22,505 nt of DNA from Desulfarculales bacterium UBA702 (GCA_002298165.1 DBMI01000086.1:1-22505), one strand, 5' to 3'; positions 1 to 7,286 are shown, counted from the first letter of the stretch. The notes: a model not told the origin generated them from the sequence alone. Numbers and translations are program-made.

Positions 1-46
1 TGCAGAACTTCCTGCACATTACCTTTCCGGGCGCGGCAGCCAGCCA

Positions 47-128
47 GGTAGGGTGGGCACAATCTTTACGTGCCCACCGAGGTTACTATTCTGAAAGAGG
101 AGGGCAGATGGAGCCTGCCCACCCTACC
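47..128. repeat. Nested palindromic intergenic repeat (GGTGGGCAC type)
   Basis: Two nested inverted repeats are visible. GGTGGGCAC at 52-60 pairs with GTGCCCACC at 70-78 around a 9-base loop. A perfect 13-base pair, GGTAGGGTGGGCA (47-59) with TGCCCACCCTACC (116-128), encloses it. The same GGTGGGCACG hairpin recurs at 7071-7097. Palindromes of this kind are common as REP-like intergenic elements in many bacteria. A role as a transcription terminator for the minus-strand genes ending at 131 is possible, but no clear T run follows the stem on that strand. Confidence 0.7.
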
Positions 129-130
129 GG

Positions 131-355
131 CTACTCGTCCTTTTTTCCATTTTCTTTTCTTTCACTATTTGCCAGCATTAATATCCCAGCCATTATGAGA
201 CACAAGCCATATAAGGTATTGTACCCAGAGAAATCGAAATACCCACAATACCTCCAGCTATAAAAAACGGGATTTACAATGATCATACAACCAAGTACAA
301 CCATAATAAGCCCTCCCAATACCATCTCGAACGAATATCCTCCCATTTGCACCAT
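131..355 (-). CDS. Small two-pass membrane protein, unknown function
   Basis: A 74-residue protein that I do not recognise. Two hydrophobic stretches, about residues 9-29 and 43-62, are separated by an aromatic loop (FYSWRYCGYFDFSGYN). The tail is charged (SERKENGKKDE), typical of a small inner-membrane protein with a cytoplasmic C-terminus. The ATG at 355 has no strong ribosome-binding site. An in-frame ATG ten codons in is preceded by GGGAGG at about 12 bases, so the true protein may be shorter. It lies 55 bases downstream of the 166-residue membrane protein on the same strand and is probably co-transcribed. The DNA is more AT-rich than most of the window. That it is a real gene is inferred from the membrane pattern and position. 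Confidence 0.5.
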   Translation of the reverse strand: MVQMGGYSFEMVLGGLIMVVLGCMIIVNPVFYSWRYCGYFDFSGYNTLYGLCLIMAGILMLANSERKENGKKDE

Positions 356-410
356 AGCTTTTCACAGCCCAAATTGTAGGCTCTCAACTCTCATGAATCC
401 AGCGATGCTA

Positions 411-911
411 TTAAAGATCTGATTGTGTTGGATCAACAAGTTTATCTACCAGCGCCCTATAAAGTAAAATATAGGAGTGTACTACATAAGCGCTAGTCGC
501 TGGTAAAAGGATAAGGAGAATCAGGGGTCCTCTAGGGATTATCAGAAAACCATATAAAAGAAAAACCATAAAAATCATCGAAAAAAGATTTACCCTAATG
601 CTGATGGTTAGTGGTGAAAATGGTTTAAGGTTGGCGCAGAAAAGCCATGCACCCCTAAAATATGGATAATTAGCCCTCCTGATATAAATCTCTGAGGAGG
701 GCTCTCTGAGGGAATATTCAAGGGTAACTGTATTCAGAATACCAATTTCACTGACTTGTGATAAGATTAGTTGATATGCATTTGGATCCACCCGCAGATT
801 GGAAACAGGTATTCCTAATGAGTATGGATAATCCAAGAACAAATAAACACATAATTGCTCGATGAGCATTAATATTGCCGCAAATGTAATTAGCAAAGTA
901 GACCAATCCAT
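411..911 (-). CDS. Hypothetical membrane protein, about three membrane segments
   Basis: A 166-residue protein with no family I recognise. The N-terminal hydrophobic helix (about residues 5-27) is followed by an extracytoplasmic-looking stretch of about 75 residues. Two further helices follow near 105-125 and 128-150, and the tail is short and polar. The start is well supported: AAGGAGA lies a few bases upstream of the ATG at 911. The polar region between helix 1 and helix 2 (containing SNLRVDPNAYQ and RRANYPYFRG) would face the periplasm if the N-terminus is cytoplasmic. It precedes the 74-residue membrane protein on the same strand. The block is AT-rich and is flanked by palindromic repeats on both sides, which could reflect acquisition from elsewhere. 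Function unknown. Confidence 0.7.
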   Translation of the reverse strand: MDWSTLLITFAAILMLIEQLCVYLFLDYPYSLGIPVSNLRVDPNAYQLILSQVSEIGILNTVTLEYSLREPSSEIYIRRANYPYFRGAWLFCANLKPFSPLTISIRVNLFSMIFMVFLLYGFLIIPRGPLILLILLPATSAYVVHSYILLYRALVDKLVDPTQSDL

Positions 912-989
912 GCTATCTCCTTATTTGCAATTGCAATACAAGATCGACAGCTTTTCTGCGCAATTTCCAGGGTCCCACAGGTGGTTCTG

Positions 990-1141
990 GTTGTAGCACT
1001 GTCTCCCCAGGCTGTTGCCCAAATTATTTTTCGAAATGCTATGCAAAATTTGATGGCACGAACCTGATGAACGTCATTCCCGCAGCGCTTCTGGGCGGGA
1101 ATGCGGATTTGGGCAACAGCCCGTCCCGACCGTGCTACAAC
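990..1141. repeat. Inverted-repeat element, MITE-like, 35-base arms
   Basis: The left arm (990-1024) begins GTTGTAGCAC and ends GCTGTTGCCCAAAT. The right arm (1107-1141) is its reverse complement over the outer 10 and inner 14 bases, with a diverged centre of about 11 bases. Between them lies a second palindrome, CATTCCCGC (1075-1083) with GCGGGAATG (1095-1103). The left arm recurs almost unchanged at 7287-7321. Terminal inverted repeats around a short non-coding core resemble a miniature inverted-repeat element or a REP pair. No target-site duplication is obvious. Confidence 0.65.
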
Positions 1142-1179
1142 TAGAGTTGGAACTACATCAGATCTCTTAAGTTGACGGC

Positions 1180-1351
1180 AGGATTCATATCCGGACGCTG
1201 AGCACAAGAGACCTCGCGGAGGCATCTAAAATCGGTATGCGTTGGGTGCAAAGCAGTAAAAGCAGGTTCAGCCAGGTATATGCTTGAAACTACTCCGCTG
1301 GAGTTGAAATCACTGCTCTAATGCAACCCTCCCGCGCTTTGCGGCCAGTGC
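1180..1351 (+). repeat. Dispersed intergenic repeat, copy A
   Basis: This copy shares a core (ATATCCGG, GAGCACAAGAG, CCTCGCGGAGGC) with copies at 7181-7280 and 11529-11702. Similarity to the third copy continues through GTGCAAA, CTGGAGTTGAAAT and the CCC-CTC/GCGCTT stretch near the end, about 170 bases in all. All three copies lie in gaps between genes and in the same orientation on the plus strand. The sequence is non-coding as far as can be seen, and its function is unknown. Confidence 0.65.
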
Positions 1352-1372
1352 ACATCCCACAGCAAATGGATC

Positions 1373-2089
1373 TTAGAGCCTCCACTCTTCTACCACGGGA
1401 TTTGTCAGCACCCCTATTTTTTCTATCTCGACCTCTACCAGATCGCCATGCGAGAGGCGGCCGACGCCGCTGGGCGTGCCGGTAGCAATAATGTCTCCGG
1501 GCAGGAGCGTGAAGTTTTTCGAAATGAATGAAATTGTTTCGGCGACTGGAAAGATCATCAGGGCGGTGCTGGAGTCCTGGACCGTCTTGCCGTTAAGACG
1601 ACACTGGATTCGAAGATTTTGCGGATCGCCCAAGTCTTCGGCTAGTACTATTCGAGGGCCGACCGGACCGAAAGTATCCAGGGACTTTCCACGAAACCAC
1701 CCCGAACGGTCTCCGGTCTGGAGATTGCGCTGGCTGACATCATTAATACAGGTATAGCCGAAAACATACTCCATGGCATCTTTCGGGGCAACATTTCTGC
1801 ACTTCCTGCCTATAATCACCGCCAGTTCGGCTTCATAATCGGTGCGAAGGTCCTCGAATTTGTAATCGAGGAGGAATTTGGGAATAACGATGGATTCCCC
1901 CGGCCCGATGAGCACATTGGGTGTTTTGGGAAATAAAATCGGCTCCTCCGGCACCTCTTCGGTAAAGCCCCTTACCTTTACGGAATGGCTCTCAGCTATA
2001 TGGCTCCTGTAGTTTAGCCCCAGCGCTATGATCTTGCTCGGGTTCAGGCCGAATGGTTCTGTTCTGTTAAGGACGGGTAATGTGACCAT
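1373..2089 (-). CDS. Fumarylacetoacetate hydrolase family protein
   Basis: A 238-residue member of the FAH superfamily, which cleaves or decarboxylates 2,4-dioxo acids or isomerises 2-hydroxy-dienoates (the HpcE/YcgM group, also oxaloacetate decarboxylase-like FAHD1). The metal-binding signature is visible: the YEAEL motif around residues 85-89 gives two acidic ligands (E86, E88) and D117 in IND the third. RGKSLDTFGPVGP follows near 133-145, and TGTPSGVG is the conserved C-terminal loop. The length fits single-domain members. The ATG at 2089 has only a weak AAAAAGG ribosome-binding site. It stands alone: the preceding gene on the same strand ends in a terminator at 2161-2184. The exact substrate cannot be told from sequence; no aromatic-degradation genes are nearby. 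Confidence 0.9.
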   Translation of the reverse strand: MVTLPVLNRTEPFGLNPSKIIALGLNYRSHIAESHSVKVRGFTEEVPEEPILFPKTPNVLIGPGESIVIPKFLLDYKFEDLRTDYEAELAVIIGRKCRNVAPKDAMEYVFGYTCINDVSQRNLQTGDRSGWFRGKSLDTFGPVGPRIVLAEDLGDPQNLRIQCRLNGKTVQDSSTALMIFPVAETISFISKNFTLLPGDIIATGTPSGVGRLSHGDLVEVEIEKIGVLTNPVVEEWRL

Positions 2090-2149
2090 TTTAATGCCTT
2101 TTTATGAGAATTATTTTTAGGGGTTTCGCGAAATCCACCGGATTGCCGG

Positions 2150-2186
2150 TTCAAATAAAATGGCCGCCATGATGCTGGCGGCCAGT
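2150..2186 (-). terminator. Rho-independent terminator of the 2223-2789 gene
   Basis: TGGCCGCCA (2161-2169) pairs with TGGCGGCCA (2176-2184) around a short loop. Read on the minus strand the stem is followed by TTTTATTT. It lies about 40 bases beyond the minus-strand stop codon at 2223. The plus-strand side also has a T-rich run (TATTTTTTG), so it could act both ways. Confidence 0.75.
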
Positions 2187-2222
2187 CTATTTTTTGTAAG
2201 CATTGAAATTGTCCGCGGCAAA

Positions 2223-2789
2223 CTATTCCTTTTCAGGCGGCGCTACCGGCATCGACATCTTCTGGTATCCTTCCGGAAGATCGAAGAGCGAATCGGCAAG
2301 AGGGCCTTCCTTTATGTTCTTGTATTCCATCGTTACTTCGGCGTCTTCGACCTTTATCGGAAAAGGAAATTGCTTGGAAATCCAGAAGATTGTCTTTTCT
2401 CCATCCTCAATGCTCTCGTATTTTTTGCAGGGCAGCCCCGATACGGTCTCCTCCCCGAGCAGCTTTGCTTTCTTTTCCTTTTCAGCGGTCCATTCCTCGA
2501 ACGTCTTGTCCTCGGATTGGTACGGCATTTCCATGTATATCTTCTCGTCTGGAGTTATCATCCAGGTGAGCTTCTTATCCGGACGGATTATCATAACCTG
2601 GGTCTCACCCTCTTCGGTGGTCTCCTGCCTGACCTTTTCGTCTTTTACGAAGATTTTGCCCGTAAGAGCCTCATCACCCTTCGGCTGTATCACCATGTCG
2701 GCTGCAAATTCGACTGCCGAGGCCGGCGCTGTGTAGAATGCAAAAAGAGCAAAAGCAAACACGAAGACCACGGCAAATCTGTTTTTCAT
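2223..2789 (-). CDS. Secreted DUF4412-like protein
   Basis: A 188-residue exported protein. The signal peptide is clear: MKNR, a hydrophobic core rich in F and A, then a TAPASA cleavage site near residue 25. The mature part is a beta-strand-rich pattern (residues 40-130) of short alternating strands such as GKIFVKDEKVRQ and QVMIIRPDKKLTWMI. Then comes GLPCKKYE, a short acidic turn and IFWISKQFPFPIK. This resembles the DUF4412 / LolA-like outer-membrane lipoprotein-sorting fold, though no lipobox cysteine is present after the signal peptide. GAGGT sits 7 bases before the ATG. It shares the pattern 'C(R/K)KY... WVSK/WISK' with the 16437-17144 protein, so the two look like distant paralogues. 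Probable location is the periplasm; function unknown. Confidence 0.8.
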   Translation of the reverse strand: MKNRFAVVFVFAFALFAFYTAPASAVEFAADMVIQPKGDEALTGKIFVKDEKVRQETTEEGETQVMIIRPDKKLTWMITPDEKIYMEMPYQSEDKTFEEWTAEKEKKAKLLGEETVSGLPCKKYESIEDGEKTIFWISKQFPFPIKVEDAEVTMEYKNIKEGPLADSLFDLPEGYQKMSMPVAPPEKE

Positions 2790-2976
2790 TGCTTTACCTC
2801 ACTGGGCATTGTTAATTGAGAACAGTTTTTTGGCCGGGAGAGAATTTACAGTTAGGACTGAATCTCAATTTCTACTCGGGGCCCAATGGCGGGGAGATTA
2901 TATTACTAATTTGGGTGTGTCAATACCGCTCGAAGGTAACCGAATAGTTTGTTCGGGCATGTTCCAAAGGATCGAA

Positions 2977-3291
2977 ATGGATGGTAAAAATTTCCCTTTC
3001 CTTGCTGCAAAGGGGGATGGGACGCTTATCTCGGTACACGTTCAGCCCAAGGCTTCAAAAAACGAATTTTGCGGGATTTTCCAGGACAGGTTGAAGGTGC
3101 GGGTCTGCGCACCTCCGGTTGAGGGCGAGGCCAACAAGCAATGCATTATACTTATCGCCCAGGTGCTTGGAATATCCAAATCCGAGATCTCCCTGGCCAG
3201 GGGTGCCCAGTCCCGGCAGAAGACTTTCCTTGTCGCCAAACCCATGGACTTTGTTCGCGATCAATTGGAAAAGGCAGGTGTTGCGGCCTGA
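2977..3291 (+). CDS. DUF167 (YggU family) protein
   Basis: A 104-residue protein of the DUF167/YggU family, small cytoplasmic proteins of unknown role found in most bacteria and archaea. Family hallmarks are present: VHVQPKASKNEF near the N-terminus, LKVRVCAPPVEGEANKQ in the middle, then LGISKSEISLARGAQSRQKTFLV. The frame is open upstream to 2809, but that would add about 56 residues without family similarity. The ATG at 2977 is chosen because AAAGGA lies 5-7 bases before it and because the length then matches the family (about 100). An ATG at 2959 is a possible alternative. It is divergently arranged with the DUF4412 gene. Confidence 0.9.
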   Translation: MDGKNFPFLAAKGDGTLISVHVQPKASKNEFCGIFQDRLKVRVCAPPVEGEANKQCIILIAQVLGISKSEISLARGAQSRQKTFLVAKPMDFVRDQLEKAGVAA

Positions 3292-3753
3292 TCAGGCAGT
3301 CGAATATATATTTTTTTTGTAAATCGAGGCCCACTCTGCTACAAGTACTCCTTGATCTTATCTCACGCTCATTTTGTTACAAGCTCACGCTGATCAACTC
3401 AGGACCGCCATTTCGTCGAAAAGCCGGAACCCAGTATTCTCGAACTTCTAAGATGGTTCTAACCGCTGGTTCGGGCGCTCTGCGCCGGTTCACCGTTTGA
3501 GATTTCTCCCGAATACCGGAACGGATTTCGACTGAACACCAAAAAGCCGGAAGTTTCAGCGGGTTGCCGCAGCTTTACTCCAGCCGGGCAGGAGAGTCAT
3601 TTAACTTCCGCTGACTCGATGAGTTCGCGGCATCCTGCTGCCCGGTGCCTTGTGCCGGTCATATCGGACCGGTGCTTCTATTGTTCTTTCCTAATAGGTT
3701 TTAATAAAGATTCAGCGCGTTTAGCGCCGATACTTATCACGCAGGAGGTTGAC
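3292..3753. other. Long intergenic region before the acyl-CoA operon
   Basis: A 462-base stretch without a convincing gene. It begins with a T run (3310-3319) that could end transcription of the DUF167 gene. Two small hairpins are visible: GGCGC-TCT-GCGCC (3474-3486) and CCGGTC-ATATCG-GACCGG (3655-3672). A possible promoter, TTGTTC at 3681 and TAATAA at 3702, has a short 15-base spacer and is only a suggestion. An open frame running into the thiolase gene from 3619 has no family similarity and is treated as leader. Confidence 0.5.
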
Positions 3754-4929
3754 ATGCGAGAGGCTGTAATTGTGAGCGCCGTGCGTACACCGCTGGGAAG
3801 CTTCAACGGGTCGCTCAGCACGATAAGTGCGACAAAACTGGGTGGAATAGTCATAGAGGAAGCCCTGAGGCGTGCCGGAATCGGCAAGGACCAGGTAAAC
3901 GAAGTAATAATGGGTATGGTGCTCCCGTGCGGATATGGCCAAAATCCCGCCAAGCAGGCGGCTATCCAGGCCGGAATGCCCTGGGAGACCGAATGTTTTA
4001 CCTTGAACAAGGTTTGCGGTTCGGGACTCAAGGCAGTGATGCTGGCGGCTCAGGCGGTGCAGACCGGGGATGCCGATGTCGTCGTTGCGGGCGGCATGGA
4101 AAACATGAGCGCGGCCCCCTACTACCTCGAGAAGGCGCGCACCGGGTATCGAATGGGTGACGGAGTCCTGCACGACCACATGGTCCACGACGGGCTGTGG
4201 GACATCGTGAACGATTTCCACATGGGAATATCCAATGAACTTTGCAGCGAAAGATACAACGTCTCGCGCGAAGATCAGGACAAGTACGCCGCCGAGTCCT
4301 ACAGGCGCACGCTAAACTCGATTGCCGAGGGCAAATTCCGGGATGAGATCATACCGGTCGAACTCCCGGCGCGTAAGGGCGAAAAAGTGGTATTCAGCGT
4401 TGATGAATGTCCGAGAGAAACCTCGTATGATGCGCTGTCGAAGATGAAGCCCGCATTTAAGCAGGGCGGCGTTACAACCGCCGGCAACGCCTCGGTGATA
4501 AGCGACGGCGCGGCCGCGGTTGTAGTCATGTCGCGGGAGAAGGCAGCCGAGCTTGGCTGTAAGGTGATGGGAACCATCGGTGCTCAGGCCTCCAGCGGCA
4601 TTGACATGAAATATGTTCTGGTGGCGCCTATTTGGGCGATTCCGAAGGCCGCGAAAAAGCAGGGCATAAGTGTTGGCGACATCGATATTTTCGAAATCAA
4701 CGAGGCGTTCAGCGGCTCCACCGTGGCCGTCATCAAGGAGTTGGGCCTGGATACCTCGAAAATCAATGTAAACGGCGGAAGCGTCTCGCTGGGACATCCC
4801 ATAGGTGCCAGTGGCTGCCGACTTCTCGTTACCATGCTGCACGAGATGGTGCGAAGCAACAAAAAGACCGGTCTCACCACCCTTTGCCTCGGAGGCGGGG
4901 AAGCGGTCGCAATGATAGTAAGAAGGTAG
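3754..4929 (+). CDS. Acetyl-CoA C-acetyltransferase (thiolase)
   Basis: A 391-residue thiolase. It condenses two acetyl-CoA to acetoacetyl-CoA or cleaves 3-ketoacyl-CoA, in the cytoplasm. The catalytic set is intact and falls at the classical positions: nucleophilic Cys88 in NKVCGSG, the NEAF motif, His348 in GHPIGASG and Cys378 in CLGGGEAVAM. The last motif is slightly unusual (GEAVAM where GQGIAM is common). The frame is open to 3619, but the ATG at 3754 has AGGAGG 5-6 bases upstream and starts exactly at the family N-terminus (MREAVIVSAVRTP). It is the first gene of an operon with 3-hydroxybutyryl-CoA dehydrogenase (78 bases downstream) and acyl-CoA dehydrogenase, which points to short-chain (C4) substrates. 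Direction in vivo, oxidation or synthesis, cannot be decided from sequence. Confidence 0.95.
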   Translation: MREAVIVSAVRTPLGSFNGSLSTISATKLGGIVIEEALRRAGIGKDQVNEVIMGMVLPCGYGQNPAKQAAIQAGMPWETECFTLNKVCGSGLKAVMLAAQAVQTGDADVVVAGGMENMSAAPYYLEKARTGYRMGDGVLHDHMVHDGLWDIVNDFHMGISNELCSERYNVSREDQDKYAAESYRRTLNSIAEGKFRDEIIPVELPARKGEKVVFSVDECPRETSYDALSKMKPAFKQGGVTTAGNASVISDGAAAVVVMSREKAAELGCKVMGTIGAQASSGIDMKYVLVAPIWAIPKAAKKQGISVGDIDIFEINEAFSGSTVAVIKELGLDTSKINVNGGSVSLGHPIGASGCRLLVTMLHEMVRSNKKTGLTTLCLGGGEAVAMIVRR

Positions 4930-5007
4930 GGAGCCGCGAGCTTCAGGCAATCCCTTCATTGTTGTGCTAGCCGATTTATTGGATTTGATAAAGAGGAGGT
5001 ATACCGC

Positions 5008-5856
5008 ATGGAAATTAAGACATTCGGAGTGGTGGGCGCAGGCCAGATGGGGAGCGGAATTGCCCAGGTGGCTGCAATGAGCGGCCTCAATGTAATCATG
5101 AGTGATATCAAGGAAGAATTCGTCGAGCGCGGTCTGAAAAGCATCACGGGCATTTTGTCGAAGAATGTGGATAAAGGCAAAATGACAGCCGAGCAGAAAA
5201 ATGCCATCCTTGGAAGGCTCAAACTGAGCACCAGCTTAAAGGACATGGCCGCGGCAGATTTCGTCGTAGAGGCAGCGAGCGAGAACGAGAATATAAAATT
5301 CGGGATTTTCCGGGAACTCGAATCGGTCTGTGCCCCGGAAGTGATCCTTGCGAGCAATACCTCATCGATACCCATCGGCCGTATAGCCACTCAGACCAAG
5401 CGTCCCCCCAAAGTAATCGGCATGCATTTCATGAACCCTGTCCCGGTAATGAAGCTTGTCGAAATAATCCGCGGGATAGCAACATCTGATGAAACCTTTC
5501 AGACGACCTGGGACCTTTCAATAAAATTCGACAAGACCCCGGCGCTTTCCAACGACTATCCGGGTTTTATCGCGAACCGAATCCTCATGCCGATGATTAA
5601 CGAAGCCGTCTATGCCCTTTATCATGGAGTCGGGACACGCGAGGACATCGATACGGTGATGAAGCTTGGAATGAACCACCCGATGGGGCCGCTTACACTG
5701 GCCGACCTGATCGGACTCGATACCTGCCTCGCAATTATGGAGACCCTCTACAGCGGCTTCTGCGATTCCAAGTACCGCCCGTGCCCTCTTCTGCGCAGGT
5801 ACGTCGAGGCTGGTTGGCTCGGGCGTAAAACAGGCCGCGGTTTTTACGAGTATTAG
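5008..5856 (+). CDS. 3-hydroxybutyryl-CoA dehydrogenase
   Basis: A 282-residue NAD(P)-dependent 3-hydroxyacyl-CoA dehydrogenase, interconverting acetoacetyl-CoA and 3-hydroxybutyryl-CoA. The N-terminal Rossmann fold carries GAGQMG (residues 10-15). Catalytic residues sit where the short-chain clostridial-type enzyme has them: Ser119 in SNTSS, His140 in GMHFMNP, Glu152 and Asn190 in GFIANR. The C-terminal dimerisation domain ends in GRKTGRGFYEY. Full length for the stand-alone (non-fused) type. The start has GAGGAGG about 9 bases upstream. Twenty-one bases separate it from the acyl-CoA dehydrogenase, so the three genes form one unit. The hbd name of clostridial homologues would be reasonable but is not assigned here. 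Confidence 0.95.
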   Translation: MEIKTFGVVGAGQMGSGIAQVAAMSGLNVIMSDIKEEFVERGLKSITGILSKNVDKGKMTAEQKNAILGRLKLSTSLKDMAAADFVVEAASENENIKFGIFRELESVCAPEVILASNTSSIPIGRIATQTKRPPKVIGMHFMNPVPVMKLVEIIRGIATSDETFQTTWDLSIKFDKTPALSNDYPGFIANRILMPMINEAVYALYHGVGTREDIDTVMKLGMNHPMGPLTLADLIGLDTCLAIMETLYSGFCDSKYRPCPLLRRYVEAGWLGRKTGRGFYEY

Positions 5857-5877
5857 ACCCCCGAAAGGATCTGCCAA

Positions 5878-7026
5878 ATGGAATTCGAATTAAGCGAAGA
5901 GCTAAGAATCATTCAAGACATGGCGGCCAAATTCGCCAAGCACGAATTGGAACCGGTTGCTGCTGAACTCGACAGGACAAAAGACCGTAACCTACTGAAG
6001 CAAAACCTGAAAAAACTTGCCGAACTCGGCTTCATGGGCCTCAACATCGACCCGGAATACGGTGGGACCGGTGCGGGCACAATGGCCTTTTCGGTCGTTA
6101 TGACGGAACTCGGCCGCGGATGTGCCGCAACCGCTGTTACTACCTCGGTAAACAATATGGTTGCCGAAGTCATCCAGGCGGTCGGCTCCGAGGAACTCAA
6201 AAGAAAGTACATCCCTCCGATTTGTGACGGGACCTACCCGGCCGGCAGCTTCGGCCTGACCGAGACATGCGCGGGATCGGATCCCGCCGCCATGCGTACA
6301 TCCGCCGTCCTGAATGGAGATCATTACATCCTGAACGGCAGCAAGATTTTCATATCCAGCGCCGAATACGCCGGTGTTTTCGTCGTCTGGGCCGTTACCG
6401 ACAAGGACGCCAGGAAAGGCAAGGGCATCAGCGCCTTCCTGGTTGAACCCTCGTTTCCGGGTTTCATAATCGGAAAAGATGAAGTCAAAATGGGCCAGAA
6501 GGCTTCGTGCACCAATGAATTGATCTTTGAAGACTGCAAGGTGCCGAAGGAAAACTTGCTGGGCAAGCTTAACGATGGATTCAGGATCGCCGTGGCCGAG
6601 CTTGCGGGCGGGCGGATCGGGATAGGATCGATGGCGCTTGGCATCGGCTTGGCCGCGATGGATTATGCAACTAAATACGTGAAGGAGAGGGTCCAGTTCG
6701 ATCAGCCCCTCTCCTCGCAGCAGGCCATCCAGTGGATGATCGCGGACAATTACACCCGCCTCGAGGCCGCCAGGCTGCTGCTCCTAAGGGCCGCCTACCT
6801 CAAGGACAACGGCAAGTATTACGCAAAAGAGGCCTCGATGGCCAAGCTCTATGCGACCGAATCGGCCAATAAGGCATGCTACGACGCCCTCCAGATGCTC
6901 GGCGGATACGGCTACACCAACGATTTCCCCATCGAGCGCTTTGCAAGAGACGTCCGCATAACAACCATCTACGAAGGCACGAGCGAGATCCAGCGAGTCG
7001 TTATCGCACGCGAGTTGCTTAAGTAA
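5878..7026 (+). CDS. Acyl-CoA dehydrogenase, short-chain (butyryl-CoA) type
   Basis: A 382-residue FAD enzyme oxidising acyl-CoA to trans-2-enoyl-CoA, or reducing crotonyl-CoA in the reverse direction. Both family signatures are present: LTETCAGSDPAA near residue 123-134, and the C-terminal LGGYGYTNDFPIERFARD leading into IYEGTSEIQ, where Glu366 is the expected catalytic base of the short-chain class. AAAGGA lies 8 bases before the ATG. It is the last gene of the operon and is followed by a hairpin with a T-rich tail at 7071-7105. Its usual partners, electron-transfer flavoprotein EtfAB and enoyl-CoA hydratase, are not in the window and must come from another locus. Confidence 0.95.
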   Translation: MEFELSEELRIIQDMAAKFAKHELEPVAAELDRTKDRNLLKQNLKKLAELGFMGLNIDPEYGGTGAGTMAFSVVMTELGRGCAATAVTTSVNNMVAEVIQAVGSEELKRKYIPPICDGTYPAGSFGLTETCAGSDPAAMRTSAVLNGDHYILNGSKIFISSAEYAGVFVVWAVTDKDARKGKGISAFLVEPSFPGFIIGKDEVKMGQKASCTNELIFEDCKVPKENLLGKLNDGFRIAVAELAGGRIGIGSMALGIGLAAMDYATKYVKERVQFDQPLSSQQAIQWMIADNYTRLEAARLLLLRAAYLKDNGKYYAKEASMAKLYATESANKACYDALQMLGGYGYTNDFPIERFARDVRITTIYEGTSEIQRVVIARELLK

Positions 7027-7068
7027 GCACCAAGACAAAACAGCAATCGCCTGACAACAGGCGCAAGC

Positions 7069-7105
7069 AGGGTGGGCACGGTGTTATCGTGCCCACCTTT
7101 ATTTT
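7069..7105 (+). terminator. Hairpin and T-rich tail ending the acyl-CoA operon
   Basis: GGTGGGCACG (7071-7080) pairs perfectly with CGTGCCCACC (7088-7097) around GTGTTAT, followed by TTTATTTT. It lies about 45 bases after the stop of the acyl-CoA dehydrogenase gene. The stem is the same palindrome as at 52-78, so a dispersed repeat appears to serve as, or to have landed at, the terminator position. Confidence 0.65.
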
Positions 7106-7180
7106 GGTTGCCACGCATGTAGGTCACCGTGAAAATAAAAGCGAACGAGGAATAATAAAGGGTAACCCGGTCCCGCTTTT

Positions 7181-7280
7181 GGCGGGATTCCGGGTGCGGA
7201 GCACAGGAGTCCTCGCCGATGCGCCGGAAATCGGGATGACGATCAAGTGCAGGGTAGTGGAACAGAGTTCGGCAAAGTAG
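7181..7280 (+). repeat. Dispersed intergenic repeat, copy B
   Basis: This copy shares CCGGGTGCGGAGCACA, CTCGC-GA-GCGCC, GGATGAC and GTGCA-GGTAGTGGAACAGA/GTTCGG with copy C at 11529. It is truncated relative to copies A and C: after the GTTCGGCAAAG stretch it passes into the GTTGTAGCA arm at 7287 instead of the CTGGAGTTGAAAT segment. It is preceded by a GTCCCGC/GCGGGA hairpin (about 7169-7188). Confidence 0.6.
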
Positions 7281-7286
7281 AATCTG

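Larger units (their letters stand above)
912..1372. other. Repeat-filled intergenic region, no gene seen
   Basis: This 461-base gap contains an inverted-repeat element (990-1141), an internal CATTCCCGC/GCGGGAATG hairpin and one copy of a dispersed repeat (1180-1351). Open frames across it translate the repeats themselves and have no protein-like composition, so no gene is called. It separates two minus-strand units and would hold the promoter for the 411-911 gene. Confidence 0.7.

Noticed and set aside
1075..1103. Neisseria dRS3-like repeat (ATTCCC...GGGAAT)
   Set aside because: The palindrome resembles dRS3, but this stem is short, found in many bacteria and no neisserial context exists.
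890..1225. 111-codon open frame on the minus strand
   Set aside because: It translates the inverted-repeat element and the dispersed repeat; similar peptides (PPRGLLCSA-GY) appear wherever the repeat occurs. Not protein-like.
2160..2819. 219-codon open frame on the plus strand
   Set aside because: Antisense to the DUF4412 gene, which has a signal peptide, ribosome-binding site and terminator; this frame reads through that terminator.
2809..2976. N-terminal extension of the DUF167 protein
   Set aside because: The extra residues have no family similarity and no ribosome-binding site; the start at 2977 has one and gives the usual length.
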